From VRUE01 sp036525295 (GTDB taxonomy: Bacteria > Actinomycetota > Thermoleophilia > Solirubrobacterales > 70-9), in NCBI GenBank assembly GCA_036525295.1, contig DATDAQ010000004.1, forward strand, positions 1 through 64,000: a stretch of 64,000 bases of DNA, given 5' to 3'. Under the pieces are notes generated by a model that was not told the DNA's origin, did not search any database, and saw nothing but the letters and a program-made list of their open reading frames with translations. The position numbers and the translations under genes are program-made. Positions 7,465 to 16,545 of this stretch are shown here, piece after piece. Each line of letters starts with the position of its first letter. The first letter of the stretch is position 1.

Positions 7465-9956
7465 GGGTCCCGTACTCGTGGCTGAAGGAGTACTGCGACC
7501 CGGGCGTCGAGCCCGGCACGCTGGCCGAGCGGCTGGCGATGACCGGCACGGAGGTCGAGCGGGTCGGTACCGTCGGCCCGCCCTCGGCCGAGGGCTTCGT
7601 CGTCGGCCGGGTGCTCAGCGCCGAGCCCCATCCCGACGCCGACCGGCTGCGGGTCTGCACGGTCGACACCGGCGACGGCGAGCGCACGATCGTCTGCGGC
7701 GCGCCCAACGTGGCCGCCGGGCAGACGGTCCCTGTGGCGCTGCCCGGGGCGACGATGCCGAGTGGGCAGGAGATCGGCGAAGCGAAGCTGCGCGGGGTCG
7801 AGTCCGCAGGGATGATCTGCGCCGCTGCAGAGCTCGAGCTGGGGGAGGGGCCGCCGGGGATCCTCGTGCTCGAGGACGACGGGCTGGTCCCCGGCACGCC
7901 GCTTGCCGAGGTCCTGCCGATCGCCGAGCCGGTGCTCGAGCTGGAGGTGACCCCGAACCGGGTCGACTGCTTCGGCGTCCACGGCGTCGCCCGCGAGGTG
8001 CACGCGATCAGTGCCGCGCCGCTGGGCCCCGAGCCGTGGGCCGAGGACGCGCCGGCCGAGGGCGAGGGCGAGGTCGGTGACTTCGCCTCGGTCACCGTCG
8101 AGGTGCCCGACCTCTGCCCCCGTTTCACCGCCCGCGTCTTCACCGGCGTCACGATCGGTCCCTCACCCGCCTGGCTTCAGGCGCGGCTCGCCGCGGCGGG
8201 CCAGCGCCCGATCAACAACGTCGTCGACATCACCAACTACGCGATGCTGCTGACCGCGCAGCCCCTGCACGCCTTCGACCTCGACAAGGTCCCGGATGGG
8301 GCGCTGACGATCCGGGCGGCGACGGACGGGGAGAAGATGAAGACCCTCGACGACGTCGAGCGGACCTTTGACGCCGAGACGGTCCTCGTCTGCGATGCCG
8401 GTGGTCCTTCGGGGATCGCCGGGATCATGGGCAGCCAGGTCTCCGAGGTCTCCGAGGAGACGACCAGCGTCCTGCTCGAGGTCGCGACCTGGAATGGGAC
8501 CAACATCCTGCGCACGTCGCGGATGCTGGGCCTGCGCTCTGAGGCCTCCTCGCGCTTCGAGAAGCAGCTGCACCCGGAGCTGTGCTTGCGAGCACAGCGG
8601 ATCGCCTCGCGGCTGATAGTCGAGCTCTGCGGCGCCAAGCTGGTGCCGGGGACGATCGACGTCGCCGCCGAGACCCCCGAGCCGCGGCGGTTGGCCCTGC
8701 GCGGCGAGCGGGTCGAGGGCCTGCTCGGGATGAAGATCGATCAGGCGGACCAGGCCGCCTACCTGGAGCGACTTGGCTTCGGGGTCGAGGTCGCCGGCGC
8801 CGACCTCGATGTCACTGTTCCCCCGGACCGCCACTACGACGTCACCCGCGAGGTCGACCTGATCGAGGAGGTCGGCCGGGTCCACGGCCTCGACGAGCAT
8901 CTGCCGAGCACGCTGCCGGCGGTCGCCGGCCGGGTCGGCGGCCTGACCCGCGAGCAGCGCCTGCGGCGGCGTGCCGAGGACGCGATGCGCGATCTCGGCT
9001 TCGACGAAGTCGTCGGCTGGAGCTTCACCGACCCCGGCGAGCCCGGAAGGCTGCGGATCCCGGCCGTTGACGAGCGGACCAGGGGTGTTGTGCTTGCCAA
9101 CCCGCTCTCCGAGGACCAATCGGTGATGCGGACGACCGTGCTCGGCTCCCTCCTGGACATAGCCCAGCGCAACCAGGCCTACGGCGCCGATCGCCTCGCC
9201 CTCTTCGAGTCCAGCCGCGTCTACCTCCAAGGCTCTCCGACGAGTGGCGGATTTTCCATGTCTGACATGGGAAATCGGCGTTTCGTCGCCTTCGACGGGG
9301 TGTTCCCCGGCGAGCGGGAGGCGCCGGACCGGGAGCCACACCGGATTGGGGCGCTGGCGGTGGGATCGCTCGCGCCTGCGTCCTGGCGCGGCGAGGCAGG
9401 CCCAGCCGACTTCTTCGCTCTCAAGGGAGTGCTCGAAGCCCTTGCCGGTCAGCTCGGCGCGACCCTCGACTTCGAGCTGACCGAGGAGCCCTTCCTGCAT
9501 CCGGGTCGCTCCGCCACGGTTGCGGTCGAGGGCAACCCGGCTGGCTGGCTCGGCGAGCTGCACCCGCTTGTCTGTCGGGAGTGGGACATCGAGGCCGCCG
9601 TCGGCTTCGAAGTCGACCTGGCGACCCTGCTTGCCGCTGCCTCGGCCGGCGAGGAGACCTTCGAGGATGTGACCAGCTTCCCCGCCGTCCACCAGGACAT
9701 TGCCGTGGTCGTTCCTGCTGAGGTATCCGCTGCCCAGCTGCGCGAAGCGGTGCTCGCCGGAGGCGGAGAGCTGCTGCACACAGCCGAGGTCTTCGACCTC
9801 TATGAGGGTGAGCAGCTGGATGAGGGGAGCAAGAGCCTCGCCCTACGGCTCGAGTTCCGTTCCCCCGACCGGACGCTCACCGAGGAGGAGGTCGCCGCCC
9901 AGCGCTCGGCGATCGAGGCTGAGCTGGAGAAGATCAGGGGGTCGCTCCGTGCCTGA
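7461..9956 (+). CDS. pheT: Phenylalanyl-tRNA synthetase beta subunit
   Basis: This is the editing and tRNA-binding subunit of PheRS. The 831 residues contain an N-terminal EMAP-II-like tRNA-binding domain (about 40-150, LSAEPHPDADRLRVCTVDTG), B3/B4 editing domain (RPINNVVDITNYAMLLTAQP), B5 domain (PPDRHYDVTREVDLIEEVGR), catalytic-like core and C-terminal FDX-ACB domain (FPAVHQDIAVVVP). It is translationally coupled to pheS by an ATGA overlap. A short palindrome (9250-9276) lies within the coding sequence and encodes SMSDMGNR in a variable surface loop of the core. No frameshift is seen. Confidence 0.96.
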   Translation: MRVPYSWLKEYCDPGVEPGTLAERLAMTGTEVERVGTVGPPSAEGFVVGRVLSAEPHPDADRLRVCTVDTGDGERTIVCGAPNVAAGQTVPVALPGATMPSGQEIGEAKLRGVESAGMICAAAELELGEGPPGILVLEDDGLVPGTPLAEVLPIAEPVLELEVTPNRVDCFGVHGVAREVHAISAAPLGPEPWAEDAPAEGEGEVGDFASVTVEVPDLCPRFTARVFTGVTIGPSPAWLQARLAAAGQRPINNVVDITNYAMLLTAQPLHAFDLDKVPDGALTIRAATDGEKMKTLDDVERTFDAETVLVCDAGGPSGIAGIMGSQVSEVSEETTSVLLEVATWNGTNILRTSRMLGLRSEASSRFEKQLHPELCLRAQRIASRLIVELCGAKLVPGTIDVAAETPEPRRLALRGERVEGLLGMKIDQADQAAYLERLGFGVEVAGADLDVTVPPDRHYDVTREVDLIEEVGRVHGLDEHLPSTLPAVAGRVGGLTREQRLRRRAEDAMRDLGFDEVVGWSFTDPGEPGRLRIPAVDERTRGVVLANPLSEDQSVMRTTVLGSLLDIAQRNQAYGADRLALFESSRVYLQGSPTSGGFSMSDMGNRRFVAFDGVFPGEREAPDREPHRIGALAVGSLAPASWRGEAGPADFFALKGVLEALAGQLGATLDFELTEEPFLHPGRSATVAVEGNPAGWLGELHPLVCREWDIEAAVGFEVDLATLLAAASAGEETFEDVTSFPAVHQDIAVVVPAEVSAAQLREAVLAGGGELLHTAEVFDLYEGEQLDEGSKSLALRLEFRSPDRTLTEEEVAAQRSAIEAELEKIRGSLRA
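9250..9276. repeat. Intragenic palindrome inside pheT
   Basis: GATTTTCCATGTC (9250-9262), one unpaired base, then GACATGGGAAATC (9264-9276): 12 of 13 positions pair. The stretch is less GC-rich than the surrounding gene and translates in frame as part of GGFSMSDMGNRRF. It has the form of a small inserted hairpin rather than conserved PheT sequence. Confidence 0.6.
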
Positions 9957-10980
9957 CGTGACCACCCAACCGCTCGTCGGCGATCCCGCCGCGCGGGTCC
10001 TGGTTGCCGGCGCCTCCGGATTCACCGGTGCGCTGGCGGCGCAGATCGTCTGGCGCCACCCGAGGCTGGAGCTGGTCGCGGTCACCTCGCGCAGCGACGC
10101 CGGCAAGCGCCTCGACAGCCTCTATCCGCGCTACCGGGTGCCACTCGAGCTGACCGAGCTCGATCTCGATGAGATCGAGGGGGTCGACGCCGCGATCGTC
10201 GCCTACCCGCACGGCGCCTCGGCGCCGGCGGTCGCCGCCCTGCGGGGCCTCGGCGCGCTCGTCGTCGACCTCTCGGCCGACTTCCGCCTGAGCGATCTGC
10301 CCACGTATGAGCGCTGGTACGGCGAGCACGGCGCCCCGGAGCTGCTCGAGGGGGCCGTCTACGGACTCACCGAGCTCTACCGCGAGGAGTTGCGCGAGGC
10401 CGAGCTGGTCGCCACACCCGGTTGCTACCCGACCGCGAGCGTGCTCGCCCTGGCGCCGCTGGCCGAGAAGGGCCTGCTCTCCGACGTCGTCATCGATGCA
10501 AAGCAGGGCGTCTCCGGCGCCGGCCGCGGCGGTGGCGACGCGATGCACTACGTCTCGATGGACGAGAACGCCTTCGCCTACAAGACCGAGGGACACCGCC
10601 ACCGGCCCGAGATCGAGCAGGAGCTGGCGGCGCTGGGCAGCCCGGCGCCGGTCACCTTCGTCCCTCACCTGTTGCCGCTCGACCAGGGCGAGCTGACCAG
10701 CTGCTACGCGCAGACGAGCGAGCCGATCTCCAAGGAGGAGGTGCAGGCGCTCTACCGCGAGCGCTACGCCGGCGAGCCCTTCGTACACGTCGTCGACGGC
10801 CCACCCGGGCTGCGCGACGTGCGCGATACCAACGAATGCCACGTCTACGTCACGGTTGAGGAGCGGGGCCGGGTGCTCGCCTTCTCTGCACTCGACAACC
10901 TCTGGAAGGGCGCTTCCGGCCAGGGCGTGCAGAACCTCAACCTGATGCTCGGTCTCGAGGAGACGGAGGGGCTGCTGTGA
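9949..10980 (+). CDS. argC: N-acetyl-gamma-glutamyl-phosphate reductase
   Basis: ArgC reduces N-acetylglutamyl 5-phosphate to the semialdehyde with NADPH, the third step of arginine synthesis. The Rossmann motif VLVAGASGFTGALAAQI is followed by VDLSADFRLSDL, the active-site Cys in ATPGCYPTASVLAL, KQGVSGAGRGGGDAMH and HRHRPEIEQEL. The GTG at 9949 gives 343 residues and starts inside the last codons of pheT (8 bp overlap). The frame stays open far upstream, but only as a shadow of pheT. It overlaps argJ by 4 bp and forms an argC-argJ-argB-argD operon. Confidence 0.95.
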   Translation: MPDVTTQPLVGDPAARVLVAGASGFTGALAAQIVWRHPRLELVAVTSRSDAGKRLDSLYPRYRVPLELTELDLDEIEGVDAAIVAYPHGASAPAVAALRGLGALVVDLSADFRLSDLPTYERWYGEHGAPELLEGAVYGLTELYREELREAELVATPGCYPTASVLALAPLAEKGLLSDVVIDAKQGVSGAGRGGGDAMHYVSMDENAFAYKTEGHRHRPEIEQELAALGSPAPVTFVPHLLPLDQGELTSCYAQTSEPISKEEVQALYRERYAGEPFVHVVDGPPGLRDVRDTNECHVYVTVEERGRVLAFSALDNLWKGASGQGVQNLNLMLGLEETEGLL

Positions 10981-12137
10981 GCGGCGGCGGATTCTTCAAA
11001 TCGCGCTGGGTCGATCCTCCCGCCGGGGTCGAGGAGCTCGACCCTGCCCTGCTCGCACCCGGGTTCCGGGCCGGCGGTGCCCACTGCGGGCTCAAGGGCG
11101 GAGGCAAGACCGACATCGGCCTTCTCGTCTGCGACGCGCCGGAGGTTGCCTCGGCGATCCTGCTCACCCGCAACGCCTCCTCCGCGGCCCCCGTACGGGT
11201 CTGCCGGACGCGTGTCGAGCGGGACGCCATCCGCGCGGCTGTCGTCAACGCCGGCAACGCCAATGCCGAGACCGGAGAGCAGGGCTATGCCGACGCCGTC
11301 GCGATGTGCGACGAGGCGGCGGCGAGGCTCGATCTGCGGCCGGAGACGGTTGCCGTGGCCGAGACCGGCGTGATCGGCGTGCCGTTGCCGATCGAGGCCG
11401 TCCTGGCCGGCATCGGCGAGGCCGCGACGGGCCTCTCGGAGACCGGCGGCACCGCCTTCTCCGACGCGATTCTCACCACCGACCGCTGGCCGAAGCGGTG
11501 CACCGTGCGCGCCGGGGGCGTGACCCTTTCCGCCCAGGCCAAGGGTGGAGGCATGATCCAGCCGAACATGGCGACGATGCTCTGCTTCGTCCAGACCGAC
11601 GCCGTCGTCGAGAACCCCGACGCGGCGCTGCGCGCCGCCACCGACGCCTCCTTCGAGCGGATCACCGTCGACGGCCAGATGAGCACCAACGACACCGTCC
11701 TGCTGCAGGCGACCGGCGCCGCCGGGGCGCCATTGCCCGAGGGCTTGCTCAAGGCCGTGCTACTCCAGCTCGCGATCGAGGTGGTCGCCGACGGCGAGGG
11801 CTCCGATCGCATCTGCCGGGTCCAGGTCGACGGTGCCGCCAGCGCCGGGGAGGCCGAGCGTGTCGCCAGGGCGATCGCCAACTCACCCCTGGTCAAGACC
11901 GCGCTCTTCGGCCGCGACCCGAACTGGGGCCGGATCGCCCAGGCTGCCGGGCAGGCGCTCGCCGGCGAGGACCTGGAGGAGATCGGCGGCGATTCGATCG
12001 ACAACGCGGAGCTGGGTGAGGAGGTCGCCGAGGCCGAGCTCGGCCTGCGGCTCGACCGCGGCGAGCACAGCGCCCACGTCTGGTTCTCGGACCTCGGCTA
12101 CGAGTACGTGCGGATCAACGCGGAGTACACGACATGA
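10977..12137 (+). CDS. argJ: Bifunctional glutamate N-acetyltransferase/ornithine acetyltransferase
   Basis: ArgJ moves the acetyl group from N-acetylornithine to glutamate, closing the acetyl cycle. Some ArgJ enzymes also use acetyl-CoA. Family landmarks are HCGLKGGGKTDIGLLVCD near the N-terminus, AVVNAGNANAETGEQG, and the autocleavage region KGGGMIQPNMATMLCF whose Thr in MATML becomes the nucleophile. Later come DGQMSTNDTV and FGRDPNWGRI. Length is 386 residues with a GTG start overlapping the argC stop. The sequence alone does not show whether the enzyme is mono- or bifunctional; no argA is in the window. Confidence 0.95.
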   Translation: MSGGGFFKSRWVDPPAGVEELDPALLAPGFRAGGAHCGLKGGGKTDIGLLVCDAPEVASAILLTRNASSAAPVRVCRTRVERDAIRAAVVNAGNANAETGEQGYADAVAMCDEAAARLDLRPETVAVAETGVIGVPLPIEAVLAGIGEAATGLSETGGTAFSDAILTTDRWPKRCTVRAGGVTLSAQAKGGGMIQPNMATMLCFVQTDAVVENPDAALRAATDASFERITVDGQMSTNDTVLLQATGAAGAPLPEGLLKAVLLQLAIEVVADGEGSDRICRVQVDGAASAGEAERVARAIANSPLVKTALFGRDPNWGRIAQAAGQALAGEDLEEIGGDSIDNAELGEEVAEAELGLRLDRGEHSAHVWFSDLGYEYVRINAEYTT

Positions 12138-12156
12138 GCGAGAGAGGGGGCAGCGA

Positions 12157-13026
12157 ATGACCGAGCAGGCACCGCAATCACGGGCGGCCGGGGTCAGCGT
12201 CGAGACGCTGTTGGAGGCCCTGCCCTACATCCGCGAGTTCCACGGCCGCACGGTCGTGATCAAGTACGGCGGCGCGGCGATGCGCGACGAGGAGCTGCGC
12301 GAGGCCTTCGCCACCGACGTCGTCCTGCTCAAGTACGTCGGCATGAACCCGATCGTCGTCCACGGCGGCGGGCCCGAGATCAGCGAGTACATGGACCGCC
12401 TCGGGATGGAGGTGCGCTTCCACGAGGGGCTGCGCGTCTCCGACGCGGAGACGGTCGAGGTGGCGAAGATGGTCCTGCTCGGCAAGCTCAACTCCGACAT
12501 CGTGCAGCGGCTGAACCGGCACGGCCAGCCAGCCGTCGGCCTCTCCGGCAGCGACGGCTCGATGTTCGAGGTCGCTCCCGTGGCCAACGCGGAGCAGGTC
12601 GGCTTCGTCGGCTCGATCGAGCGGGTCGATGTCGACGTGCTCAACCACATCGCCGCCGACTACATACCGGTCGTGGCCTCCTCGGCCTCCGATCGCGCCG
12701 GCCAGTCCTACAACGTCAACGCCGATGAGGCCGCCGGCAAGGTCGCCGCCGCGCTCGGCGCCCACAAGGCGATCTTCCTCACCGACGTCGAGGGCTGGCG
12801 CGCCGACGCCGCCGAGGAGTCCTCGCTGATCTCGCGCGCCACGGTGGAGGAGGTCGAAGAGCGGCTGGGCGAGATAGAAGGTGGCATGCGCCCCAAGCTC
12901 GGCGCCTGCGTCGACGCGATCCGCGGCGGCGCCCAGTCGGCCCACATCATCGACGGCCGCAAGCCGCACTCGCTGCTGGTCGAGCTCTTCACCGACGCCG
13001 GCATCGGGACGATGGTGACCCCGTGA
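12157..13026 (+). CDS. argB: Acetylglutamate kinase
   Basis: ArgB phosphorylates N-acetylglutamate with ATP, usually the feedback-controlled step. The kinase landmarks are VVIKYGGAAM, NPIVVHGGGPEIS, GLSGSDGSMF, NVNADEAAGKVAAALGA and FLTDVEGW. The start ATG at 12157 has a purine-rich GAGAGAGGGGG about 7 bp upstream, unusually strong here because argJ does not overlap this gene. Length is 289 residues. It overlaps argD by 4 bp (GTGA). Confidence 0.96.
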   Translation: MTEQAPQSRAAGVSVETLLEALPYIREFHGRTVVIKYGGAAMRDEELREAFATDVVLLKYVGMNPIVVHGGGPEISEYMDRLGMEVRFHEGLRVSDAETVEVAKMVLLGKLNSDIVQRLNRHGQPAVGLSGSDGSMFEVAPVANAEQVGFVGSIERVDVDVLNHIAADYIPVVASSASDRAGQSYNVNADEAAGKVAAALGAHKAIFLTDVEGWRADAAEESSLISRATVEEVEERLGEIEGGMRPKLGACVDAIRGGAQSAHIIDGRKPHSLLVELFTDAGIGTMVTP

Positions 13027-14213
13027 ACCTGACCGACCTGCAGGCGCTGGAGGAGCGCTACCTGATGCGCACCTACAAGCGGGCACCGGTCGAGTTCGTC
13101 CGCGGCGAGGGAGCCGTGCTCTGGGACGCCGAGGGCCGCCAGTACCTCGACTTCCTCGCCGGCATCTCGGTCTGCACGGTGGGGCACTGCAACCCCGACG
13201 TGGTCGAGGCGGTGCGCGAGCAGGCCGGCCGCCTGATGCACGCCTCCAACCTCTTCTACACCGAGCCGATGGTTCGCCTGGCCGAGCGCCTCTCGGAGTC
13301 GAGCCTCGGCGGCCGCGTCTTCTTCTCCAACTCCGGCACCGAGGCCAACGAGTGCGCGATCAAGATCGCCCGCAAGCACGCCCACCGGCGCGGGATCGAG
13401 GCGCCGGAGATCGTCAGCTTCGAGCGCGACTTCCACGGCCGCACCTACGGGGCGCTCTCGGCGACCCCGGCGCTTGCCGCCAACCCCGCACTGGCCCCGA
13501 TGCTGCCCGGCTTCCGCTCGGTGCCGCTGAACGACGCTGAGGCGCTGCGCGGCGCGGTGGGGGAGAGCACCGCCGCGGTCCTGATCGAGCCGATCCAGGG
13601 TGAGGCCGGGATCTACCCGGTCAGCGAGGAGGCGCTCCTCGCCGCCCGGGAGGCCTGCGACGAGGCCGGTGCCTTGCTGATCCTCGACGAGATCCAGACC
13701 GGGATGGGACGCACCGGCTCGCTGTGGGCTTACGAGCAGACCCCGGCGCGCCCGGACGTCCTCACCAGCGCCAAGGCGCTCGGCGGCGGGATGCCGATCG
13801 GCGCCTGCGTGACGACGCCGGAGGCGGGCGAGGTGCTGGAGCCCGGCGACCACGGCTCGACCTTCGCCGCCGGCCCGGTAGCCTGCGCCGCTGCCCTCGC
13901 CGTGCTCGAGATCGTCGACGACCCGGCTCTGCTGCGCCGGGTACGCGAGCTCGGCGCTCAGCTCCGCGAAGACTTGTCGGCCTTCGACGGTGTGCGCGAG
14001 GTGCGCGGCCGGGGCCTGATGCTGGGGGTCGGCCTGGAGGACGGGATCGATGCCACTGCCATCGGGGCCGACCTGCTCTCCCGCGGCCTGATCGTCAACG
14101 TCCCCGAGCCGGGCACCCTGAGGCTGCTGCCGCCGTTGACGGTCGACCCCGACCAGGTTGAGCGGGCCGCCGAGCTGATCGGCGAGAGCCTCGCGGCTCG
14201 GCCAGGGGCCTGA
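13023..14213 (+). CDS. argD: Acetylornithine aminotransferase
   Basis: A PLP enzyme that makes N-acetylornithine from the semialdehyde with glutamate as amino donor. Class III aminotransferase motifs are present: YLDFLAGISVCTVGHCNPDV, FFSNSGTEANECAIK, EPIQGEAGIYPV, LILDEIQTGMGRTG and the PLP-lysine in TSAKALGGGMPIGA. It has 396 residues and a GTG start overlapping argB. It could also serve in lysine synthesis (succinyl-DAP transamination), as ArgD does in some bacteria. The usual argF and argR do not follow; a UbiB-like kinase gene does, 5 bp later. Confidence 0.95.
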   Translation: MNLTDLQALEERYLMRTYKRAPVEFVRGEGAVLWDAEGRQYLDFLAGISVCTVGHCNPDVVEAVREQAGRLMHASNLFYTEPMVRLAERLSESSLGGRVFFSNSGTEANECAIKIARKHAHRRGIEAPEIVSFERDFHGRTYGALSATPALAANPALAPMLPGFRSVPLNDAEALRGAVGESTAAVLIEPIQGEAGIYPVSEEALLAAREACDEAGALLILDEIQTGMGRTGSLWAYEQTPARPDVLTSAKALGGGMPIGACVTTPEAGEVLEPGDHGSTFAAGPVACAAALAVLEIVDDPALLRRVRELGAQLREDLSAFDGVREVRGRGLMLGVGLEDGIDATAIGADLLSRGLIVNVPEPGTLRLLPPLTVDPDQVERAAELIGESLAARPGA

Positions 14214-14218
14214 GGCGG

Positions 14219-15601
14219 ATGGGCGACGGTCGGATCACGGGGTCGAGGGTGCGGCGCGCCGCCTCGATCGCCGGCGCCGCGGCCGGGGTCGCGGCGCGGA
14301 GCGCGACGGCGAAGGCGGTCGGCGGCGACTCGGACGCCCGCAAAGCGGCCGCCGCGCGCCAGCAGCTGAAGTCCGCGGAAGCCCTGGTCAAGGTGCTGGG
14401 TGGGATGCGCGGCGCGGCGATGAAGGTCGGCCAGACCCTCTCCGCGGTCGACCTCGGGCTGGTGCCGGAGGAAGTCCGTCCCCAGTTCCAGGAGATCCTC
14501 GCCACCCTTCAGCAGGACGCCGAGCCGGCCAGCTTCAGGGCGATCTCCAAGGTGGTGACCCAGGACCTCGGCGGCCGCCTCTCCGACCACTTCCGCGAGT
14601 TCGCCGAGGAGCCGATCGCGGCCGCTTCGATCGGGCAGGTCCACAGGGCCACGACCCGGGACGGCCGCGATGTCGCGGTCAAGGTCCAGTACCCGGGCAT
14701 CGCTGAGGCGATCCAGGCCGACCTCAAGAACCTGCGCCTGGCGCTGAAGCTGCTCGACGTGATCGCGCCCGGCATCAACACGGGAGCGATCGCCGACGAG
14801 ATCCGCGAGCGGATCTCCGAGGAGATCGATTACGAGCTCGAGGCGACGAACCAGCGCTCGATGGCGCGCGCTTACCGCGGCCACCCGTTCGTGGTCGTGC
14901 CCGATGTCTTCCTCGACCTCTGCCGCGAGCGGGTGATCGTCAGCGAGTTCATCGAGGGCGAGCGCTTCGCCGAGGCCAGGAGGCGCAGTCAGGACGAGCG
15001 CAACCGGCTCGGCGAGATCCTCGTCCGCTTCTACATCAACGGGCCGATGCGGCACCGGCTGCTCAACGGAGACCCGCATCCCGGCAACGCCCTGTTCCTC
15101 GACGACGGCCGGGTCGCCTTCCTCGACTTCGGCTTCTTCAAGCGGCTGGCCGACCCGGAAGTCGAGAGCCTGCTGGCGTCGACCAGGGCGGTCCACGCCG
15201 GCGATGCCGAGCGGCTGATGGCGGTGATGGTCGAGATCGGGGCGCTGGAGCCCAACCCGGCGCTGGCTCAGCCGTTCCTCGAGGCCTACGACGCGATGCT
15301 CGGCTGGACCTTCGTCGAGGAGGAGCTGCAGGTCGACGGCACGCGCACCGGCGAGATGATGCGCCGCTACAACCAGCTGCAGGGCCACGAGGACTTCGAG
15401 TCGCTGACCCTGCCGGCCGAGCACCTCGTCCTGATGCGCTCGGTGATGCTGCTGACCGGGCTGCTCGGCATGCTCGAAGCGTCGAACAGCTGGTTCTCGA
15501 TCGCCCGCGAGTGGCTCTACGAAGATCCCCCCGTGACCGAGCTCGGAATGCTGGAGGCGGACCACCTCGCGCGGGGCACCCTAAGCTACTCGGCGAGATG
15601 A
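14219..15601 (+). CDS. ABC1/UbiB-family atypical kinase
   Basis: Members of this family are ATP-binding atypical kinases or ATPases linked to quinone and lipid metabolism. The 460-residue product has the signature KxGQ motif (GAAMKVGQTLSAVDLG), the Ala-rich loop replacing the usual Gly loop (AAASIGQVHRATTRDGR), VAVKVQYPGI, the catalytic-loop equivalent NGDPHPGNALF and the DFG-like FLDFGFF. No membrane helix is obvious at the C-terminus. The menaquinone genes elsewhere in the window make a quinone-related role plausible but unproven. The ATGA at its end starts the next gene. Confidence 0.88.
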   Translation: MGDGRITGSRVRRAASIAGAAAGVAARSATAKAVGGDSDARKAAAARQQLKSAEALVKVLGGMRGAAMKVGQTLSAVDLGLVPEEVRPQFQEILATLQQDAEPASFRAISKVVTQDLGGRLSDHFREFAEEPIAAASIGQVHRATTRDGRDVAVKVQYPGIAEAIQADLKNLRLALKLLDVIAPGINTGAIADEIRERISEEIDYELEATNQRSMARAYRGHPFVVVPDVFLDLCRERVIVSEFIEGERFAEARRRSQDERNRLGEILVRFYINGPMRHRLLNGDPHPGNALFLDDGRVAFLDFGFFKRLADPEVESLLASTRAVHAGDAERLMAVMVEIGALEPNPALAQPFLEAYDAMLGWTFVEEELQVDGTRTGEMMRRYNQLQGHEDFESLTLPAEHLVLMRSVMLLTGLLGMLEASNSWFSIAREWLYEDPPVTELGMLEADHLARGTLSYSAR

Positions 15602-16029
15602 GCAAGGAAAAGCGACCCTCAGAGCCGCGCGCCCTGACCAGCGGCACCGCGGAGCGCCTGGCGGCGATCGTCGAGGCGGCCGAGCGGGCCGCGTCGAAGG
15701 TGATCGACGACGCCGAGGAGCAGGCCCGCTGCCAGCTCGAGGACGCGAGCGCCCGCGCCGACCGGATCGTCGCCGAGCGCCTGCGCGCGCTCGCCGACCA
15801 GCTCGACCCGCCCGCGGCGCCCCGTCGCGAGAACCACCTGCGGCCGGTCGAGGCGGCATCCGAACCCGACTCGGCCCCGCGCTCGCGCTCGGCCGGAGCC
15901 CGCCTCCTTGCCACCCAGATGGCGGTGTCGGGAAGCAGCCGGGAGGAGATCGAGCAGCGGCTGAGAAGCGGATTCGAGATCGAGGACACGCGCGAGATAC
16001 TCGACGCGATACTCGGACCTGAGGAGTAA
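15598..16029 (+). CDS. Hypothetical coiled-coil protein
   Basis: I do not recognise a named family. The 143-residue protein has an N-terminal heptad-rich helix (about 15-65, rich in Ala, Glu and Arg: ERLAAIVEAAERAASKVIDD), a variable proline- and serine-rich middle, and a conserved-looking tail (LLATQMAVSGSSREEIEQRL then DTREILDAILGPEE). No membrane segment or signal peptide is visible. The helix resembles DivIVA-like or stator-like coiled coils in composition only. It overlaps the UbiB-like gene by 4 bp and is followed 4 bp later by the Thr-rich membrane protein, so the three are probably co-transcribed. Confidence 0.7.
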   Translation: MSKEKRPSEPRALTSGTAERLAAIVEAAERAASKVIDDAEEQARCQLEDASARADRIVAERLRALADQLDPPAAPRRENHLRPVEAASEPDSAPRSRSAGARLLATQMAVSGSSREEIEQRLRSGFEIEDTREILDAILGPEE

Positions 16030-16033
16030 TCCC

Positions 16034-16378
16034 ATGCACGAGGACCCGACACGGATGATGAGCCAGCCCGACGACCACAAGCCGCACGGCAACACGCGCC
16101 TGCTCATCGCGGGCCTGATCGCCGTGATCGTCGGCCTGGCGATCGCGATCGTCGTGATCGCCGACAGCGGCGACGGCGGCACGACCTCGACGGTCACCAG
16201 CGTGCCGACAGAAACCACCGAGCCGACGACCGAGACCACCACCGGCTCGACCACGGAGACCACCGAGCCGACGACGACCGAAACGACGGAACCGACCACG
16301 ACGACCGAAACTACGACGACCACCACGACGCCTCCGCCCGAAGAAGAAGGCGGCAGCGGCGGCATCGGCGCCCCATAG
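16034..16378 (+). CDS. Single-pass membrane protein with Thr/Glu-rich extracellular tail
   Basis: The 114 residues comprise a short cytoplasmic head, one strong membrane helix (TRLLIAGLIAVIVGLAIAIV, about 21-42) and a low-complexity tail of repeated TTE/EPTTET units ending in PPPEEEGGSGG. Such mucin-like tails are typically exported, and in actinobacteria they can be O-mannosylated on Thr; that modification is inference. The repeats are near-identical at DNA level (ACGACCGAA-type codons), so this stretch may vary in length between strains. Function unknown. It is the last gene before a repeat-bearing gap that precedes argG. Confidence 0.75.
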   Translation: MHEDPTRMMSQPDDHKPHGNTRLLIAGLIAVIVGLAIAIVVIADSGDGGTTSTVTSVPTETTEPTTETTTGSTTETTEPTTTETTEPTTTTETTTTTTTPPPEEEGGSGGIGAP

Positions 16379-16425
16379 ATGATTGATTCCGCGACCCCGC
16401 GCACCTGGATGACGCGCATGGCGCT

Positions 16426-16497
16426 GCGCATCCCTGCGTCCTCGGGCTTGCCTTTGGCGCCGCCAAAGGCTGCACCCTGCGTCCTTGATCTGCTTGG
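16426..16497 (+). repeat. Repeat family R, copy 1 (CTGCGTCCT repeats flanking a hairpin)
   Basis: GCGCATCCCTGCGTCCTCGG at the left and CCCTGCGTCCTTGA plus TCTGCTTGG at the right flank a core with a perfect hairpin, GCCTTTGGCG with CGCCAAAGGC. Copy 2 is at 62974-63042 and copy 3, inverted, at 33078-33148. It lies in the 167 bp gap before argG. Confidence 0.7.
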
Positions 16498-16545
16498 CCA
16501 CGCGCGCCCCCAGTCACACGCGGCCGCGGAGTCAACCATCTAGCG

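Noticed and set aside
16200..16340. Short tandem DNA repeats (ACC/ACG/GAA-rich)
   Set aside because: Fully explained by the Thr/Glu-rich tail of the encoded membrane protein; not an independent repeat element or CRISPR.
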